Source: Prevotellaceae bacterium UBA1716 | GTDB lineage: Bacteria > Bacteroidota > Bacteroidia > Bacteroidales > Bacteroidaceae | DNA length: 6,466 bases | NCBI GenBank assembly: GCA_002317225.1 | Contig: DCIW01000084.1 | Coordinates: forward strand, 1-6,466 | Direction of reading: 5' to 3' | In this document: positions 4,019 to 6,466 of the stretch, piece by piece | How positions within the stretch are numbered: the first letter of the stretch is position 1 | Layout of the letters: every line of letters starts with the position of its first letter | Notes under the pieces: model-generated | Databases searched by the model: none | The model's input: the letters and a program-made list of their open reading frames with translations, nothing else | Told to the model about the DNA's origin: nothing | Made by a program: the position numbers and the translations under genes

Positions 4019-6466
4019 CTACTTTTGGCCTGAGAGAATAGTTCCTTCCGATGTGAACCCTTCTGCTTCGACTGCAATCTGGTTGATATTTGAATTGTTC
4101 CAGAGAGTGATGGTTGCCGAACCATTCTTGTCGAGCTTGAGTTCAGGATTCCAATAAAGTGTGCGTCGATAGTCGGAAGGCACTTCTGGTAATGCCTGCT
4201 TGCTATAATCAGTATGATAGAACTCGTCAGGACTTACGATACCGTTAAGAACGTAACGGCGATCACGATAATAACGTCGTTCGCGCATACCGAGGAATGG
4301 ATACGAATTTATAGTAGCCAAAGGCAAGTTGGCACCACGATAACGACGGCTTCCTATGAGGCGAGGCTGATAATCTGTGTAGATAGCATACATCTCAATC
4401 TCTTCGAGTCGAGGATGATCGGAGTATAAGTTGCTTATGTCTACTGGATCGTGCGACTCAAGATTCTTACGCAGATAGATGGAGTCGTGGTTGACGGTGT
4501 TACCCGAGAGTTGGCGTTGCAATTCGCTTGCTGCTATTCGAGTGGAAATCCCGCTTTGTGCGTCGACAGTGTAAGGCTTAATCGATCCATAATCGCCTAC
4601 ATAAGAGCGATATATGTTTTCTGCTGATATATCTCGCATACCTGCATCAAGGGCATGGTTGTAAGCCTCATAACCATCCACAATGAATGCTGGCATTGAA
4701 TCATCAAACTGTCGAATGCCCGAATAACGTGCTCCAACCTTTACCTCTGCAAGCTGGTAAGAACCATCAGAGAGTTTCTTCTCACCGAGTGCTTTTCCCG
4801 CATTGAAGTCAAGTCGCTCTTGATAGAAGTCGTACTTTTTCATGAAGCGTGGATAAGGGAAGTCTATGCGTGTGCTGAACTCAGCCCAAGGAATGCGTGA
4901 TTCTATTTTGTGACCTTCGATAAGGTGCTCTTCGTTAGGCATGTTCTGAATCCATAAGTAAGGTATGCGATTGCCATCACTTCCTCTTTTCCACTTTGCT
5001 GTATCGGATGCTGCGAGGTGGAAGAAGGCTTGTCCGTAAAACTTTGGAAGTGTGATGCGGAAACGCCCCTGGTCGGTCTTGATGTCGCTCCTTCTTATAA
5101 TTGTGGTCTCTACAGGGTTCAACTCACAATGTGCCTTTACTGTTGAAGGAACAGCCAAGTTGTCCTGTTGGTTGGTCAGAATACCTTTGATAGTCAAATA
5201 CTTTTTGAAGTTTTCGTCTGAGTCCTCTTTAAGTGTTGAGAATGAAGGCACAATAATGTTCTCTGTCTCTGGGTTTATCTCTCCTTCAGCAATAGTGCGC
5301 TTGTAGTCTGTGAACCATTCGTCAGGATTATAGAATAATTGACTTGGGTAATCATAAACGCGACCAATGATTACAGGGGTTCGTTCGTCGGGTTGTGTGA
5401 GTTCCCATACTCCACGAACTGCCATATCTCTCCAATTGAATCGTCTCCAACCCTGTGTGAGCATAAGGAGGTCGAGAGCATTGTGGTGCTCAGCATCATC
5501 AGCACTGAAGAACCATGAAGGGTTTGGAATGAATCCCTTTATTTCGGAAGACAGAAGCATCTCGGTTTGCATACTTGCATTGTCGAACAGGTTGTCTGTA
5601 TGTTCTGTGTCACGAACAGAAACAGAGATGGTTCCGTTACTATTCTTTGCTGCCTTGCTATTTACATTGAGTGTAATCTTTTCGTAAGGATTGTATTGAT
5701 CCTTAATGCCGCTGAACGTGATGTTCTGGGATGTGAGTTCTGGACGAGTGACAAAGAAGAGGCGGTCGGCAAGGATTGCGCCACTCTTATTGAATACAGT
5801 TGCTTGGTTCACTCCTGCCTCGAGGTCGTCGTTGAGTAACGATAGGGTAGAGATGCCATTTGTTTCGATTTCCTTGAATGAACGTACTCGACCATCATGC
5901 ATAATGGTGATTGCAAGACTGTCGTCTGCGGCAAGTCCTGATGTCTGAACACTTATGTTCCAAATAGAATCGGTACGCTCTACACGGATAGTGGCTCCGT
6001 TAGCATGTACCTCTGGCAGTTTGACCTTAACAGAACCTCTTTTTTCTGTTGCGATGAAGGCGAGCTTGTCTTTTGAATTCTCAGATGGAGTGTATGTGAA
6101 CACACCCCGACCTCTGTTAATGGTGCGAGCAATTGTCTTGTTCGTCTTGCTGTCTATCTTCTGAACGATTTCTCCATCAACATATTCTCCATCATTGTAT
6201 TTTGCCTCGAATGCTATTCGGCAAGGAACGCCTTCGATGAGTTCACCACCTTCCGGATAGAAGCTGACAGTGAGTTCTCGTTTGTCAGGGTCTTTGCGAG
6301 TATACTGGCGCATCACGCGAACTGACATATTTTTGACATACTTTCCGTTTTCTTTTGGTTGGTCGTAAACAGGGAAGACCCTGCTGTACAGTTTGTCGTA
6401 GTCGCGGAAATACTTTTGTTCCATCTCTTGGTTGATGAACCAGTACTTTGCCTCTTCAGCATGTTC
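4019..6466 (-). CDS. Large Bacteroidetes envelope protein with MG2-like and TonB-plug-like segments (N-terminus outside the window)
   Basis: Only the C-terminal 815 residues are visible. The frame is open to the right edge (EHAEEAKYWFINQE precedes the first internal Met at 6424), so that Met is not the start. Homologues I know of begin with a signal peptide and a first macroglobulin-like domain, so roughly 130-170 residues are probably missing. Visible order: a beta-rich MG2-like region with the alpha-2-macroglobulin-type motif SFYPEGGELIEG (about 68-79); further beta-sandwich repeats to about 320; the conserved ALDLLMLTQGWRRFNW (about 330-345); a later PAFIVDGYEAYN segment (about 592-603) resembling the plug of TonB-dependent receptors; and a C-terminal cap with DYRRTLYWNPEL (about 765-776) and ATITLWNNSN. 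There is no TonB barrel. Proteins of this layout are common in Bacteroidales and are often annotated as MG2-domain or plug-domain proteins. Their role is not established; an outer-membrane or periplasmic structural or protective function is a guess. Confidence 0.75.
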   Translation of the reverse strand, partial: EHAEEAKYWFINQEMEQKYFRDYDKLYSRVFPVYDQPKENGKYVKNMSVRVMRQYTRKDPDKRELTVSFYPEGGELIEGVPCRIAFEAKYNDGEYVDGEIVQKIDSKTNKTIARTINRGRGVFTYTPSENSKDKLAFIATEKRGSVKVKLPEVHANGATIRVERTDSIWNISVQTSGLAADDSLAITIMHDGRVRSFKEIETNGISTLSLLNDDLEAGVNQATVFNKSGAILADRLFFVTRPELTSQNITFSGIKDQYNPYEKITLNVNSKAAKNSNGTISVSVRDTEHTDNLFDNASMQTEMLLSSEIKGFIPNPSWFFSADDAEHHNALDLLMLTQGWRRFNWRDMAVRGVWELTQPDERTPVIIGRVYDYPSQLFYNPDEWFTDYKRTIAEGEINPETENIIVPSFSTLKEDSDENFKKYLTIKGILTNQQDNLAVPSTVKAHCELNPVETTIIRRSDIKTDQGRFRITLPKFYGQAFFHLAASDTAKWKRGSDGNRIPYLWIQNMPNEEHLIEGHKIESRIPWAEFSTRIDFPYPRFMKKYDFYQERLDFNAGKALGEKKLSDGSYQLAEVKVGARYSGIRQFDDSMPAFIVDGYEAYNHALDAGMRDISAENIYRSYVGDYGSIKPYTVDAQSGISTRIAASELQRQLSGNTVNHDSIYLRKNLESHDPVDISNLYSDHPRLEEIEMYAIYTDYQPRLIGSRRYRGANLPLATINSYPFLGMRERRYYRDRRYVLNGIVSPDEFYHTDYSKQALPEVPSDYRRTLYWNPELKLDKNGSATITLWNNSNINQIAVEAEGFTSEGTILSGQK

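Noticed and set aside
6422..6424. Met at 6424 as the start of the large envelope protein
   Set aside because: The frame continues open to the window edge with family-like sequence (EEAKYWFINQE), so the gene is cut by the window rather than starting here.

Overview
The window looks like chromosomal DNA from a Bacteroidales bacterium, most likely Prevotella/Segatella-like. Evidence: three Bacteroidetes-type promoter elements (-7 box TAnnTTTG, one with a TTTG -33 box 20 bp upstream); no convincing Shine-Dalgarno sequences; a secreted GH29 fucosidase; a large MG2/plug-type envelope protein typical of this phylum; and a TrmH protein with Bacteroidales-style sequence. The assignment rests on pattern recognition, not on a search.

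Layout, left to right. Positions 1-600 (+) hold a two-gene toxin-antitoxin operon: a small acidic antitoxin overlaps a ParE/RelE-fold toxin by 16 nt, and a promoter -7 box sits at the very left edge. A strong hairpin at 604-638 lies between this operon and the convergent trmH-type rRNA/tRNA 2'-O-methyltransferase gene (695-1534, -) and probably terminates both. Upstream of trmH are its own -7 box and a perfect 17-bp inverted repeat, followed by about 380 bp of non-coding DNA packed with small palindromes between AAAAT/ATTTT runs. Next come a periplasmic GH29 alpha-L-fucosidase (1988-3673, -), a roughly 220-nt leader that is itself a long imperfect inverted repeat, and the fucosidase promoter. 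A rho-independent terminator at 3957-3993 then closes the last gene, an MG2/TonB-plug-like envelope protein (4019 to the right edge, -) whose N-terminus lies outside the window.

The genes do not form one pathway. Terminators and promoters separate them into four transcription units: toxin-antitoxin, trmH, fucosidase and envelope protein. The fucosidase would trim fucose from host or dietary glycans in the periplasm. The large protein probably acts at the outer membrane.

The most notable theme is short repeats inside or tightly against genes. trmH carries two GC-rich palindromic insertions read in the same frame, both giving P-x-G-G-G-x-x-G-G. The fucosidase carries five tandem heptamers inside its catalytic domain. 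The fucosidase leader is a 188-bp foldback element abutting the promoter, and the trmH promoter region carries a perfect dyad. No wholly new enzyme system is evident. The interest lies in these repeats and what they may do to protein sequence and expression.
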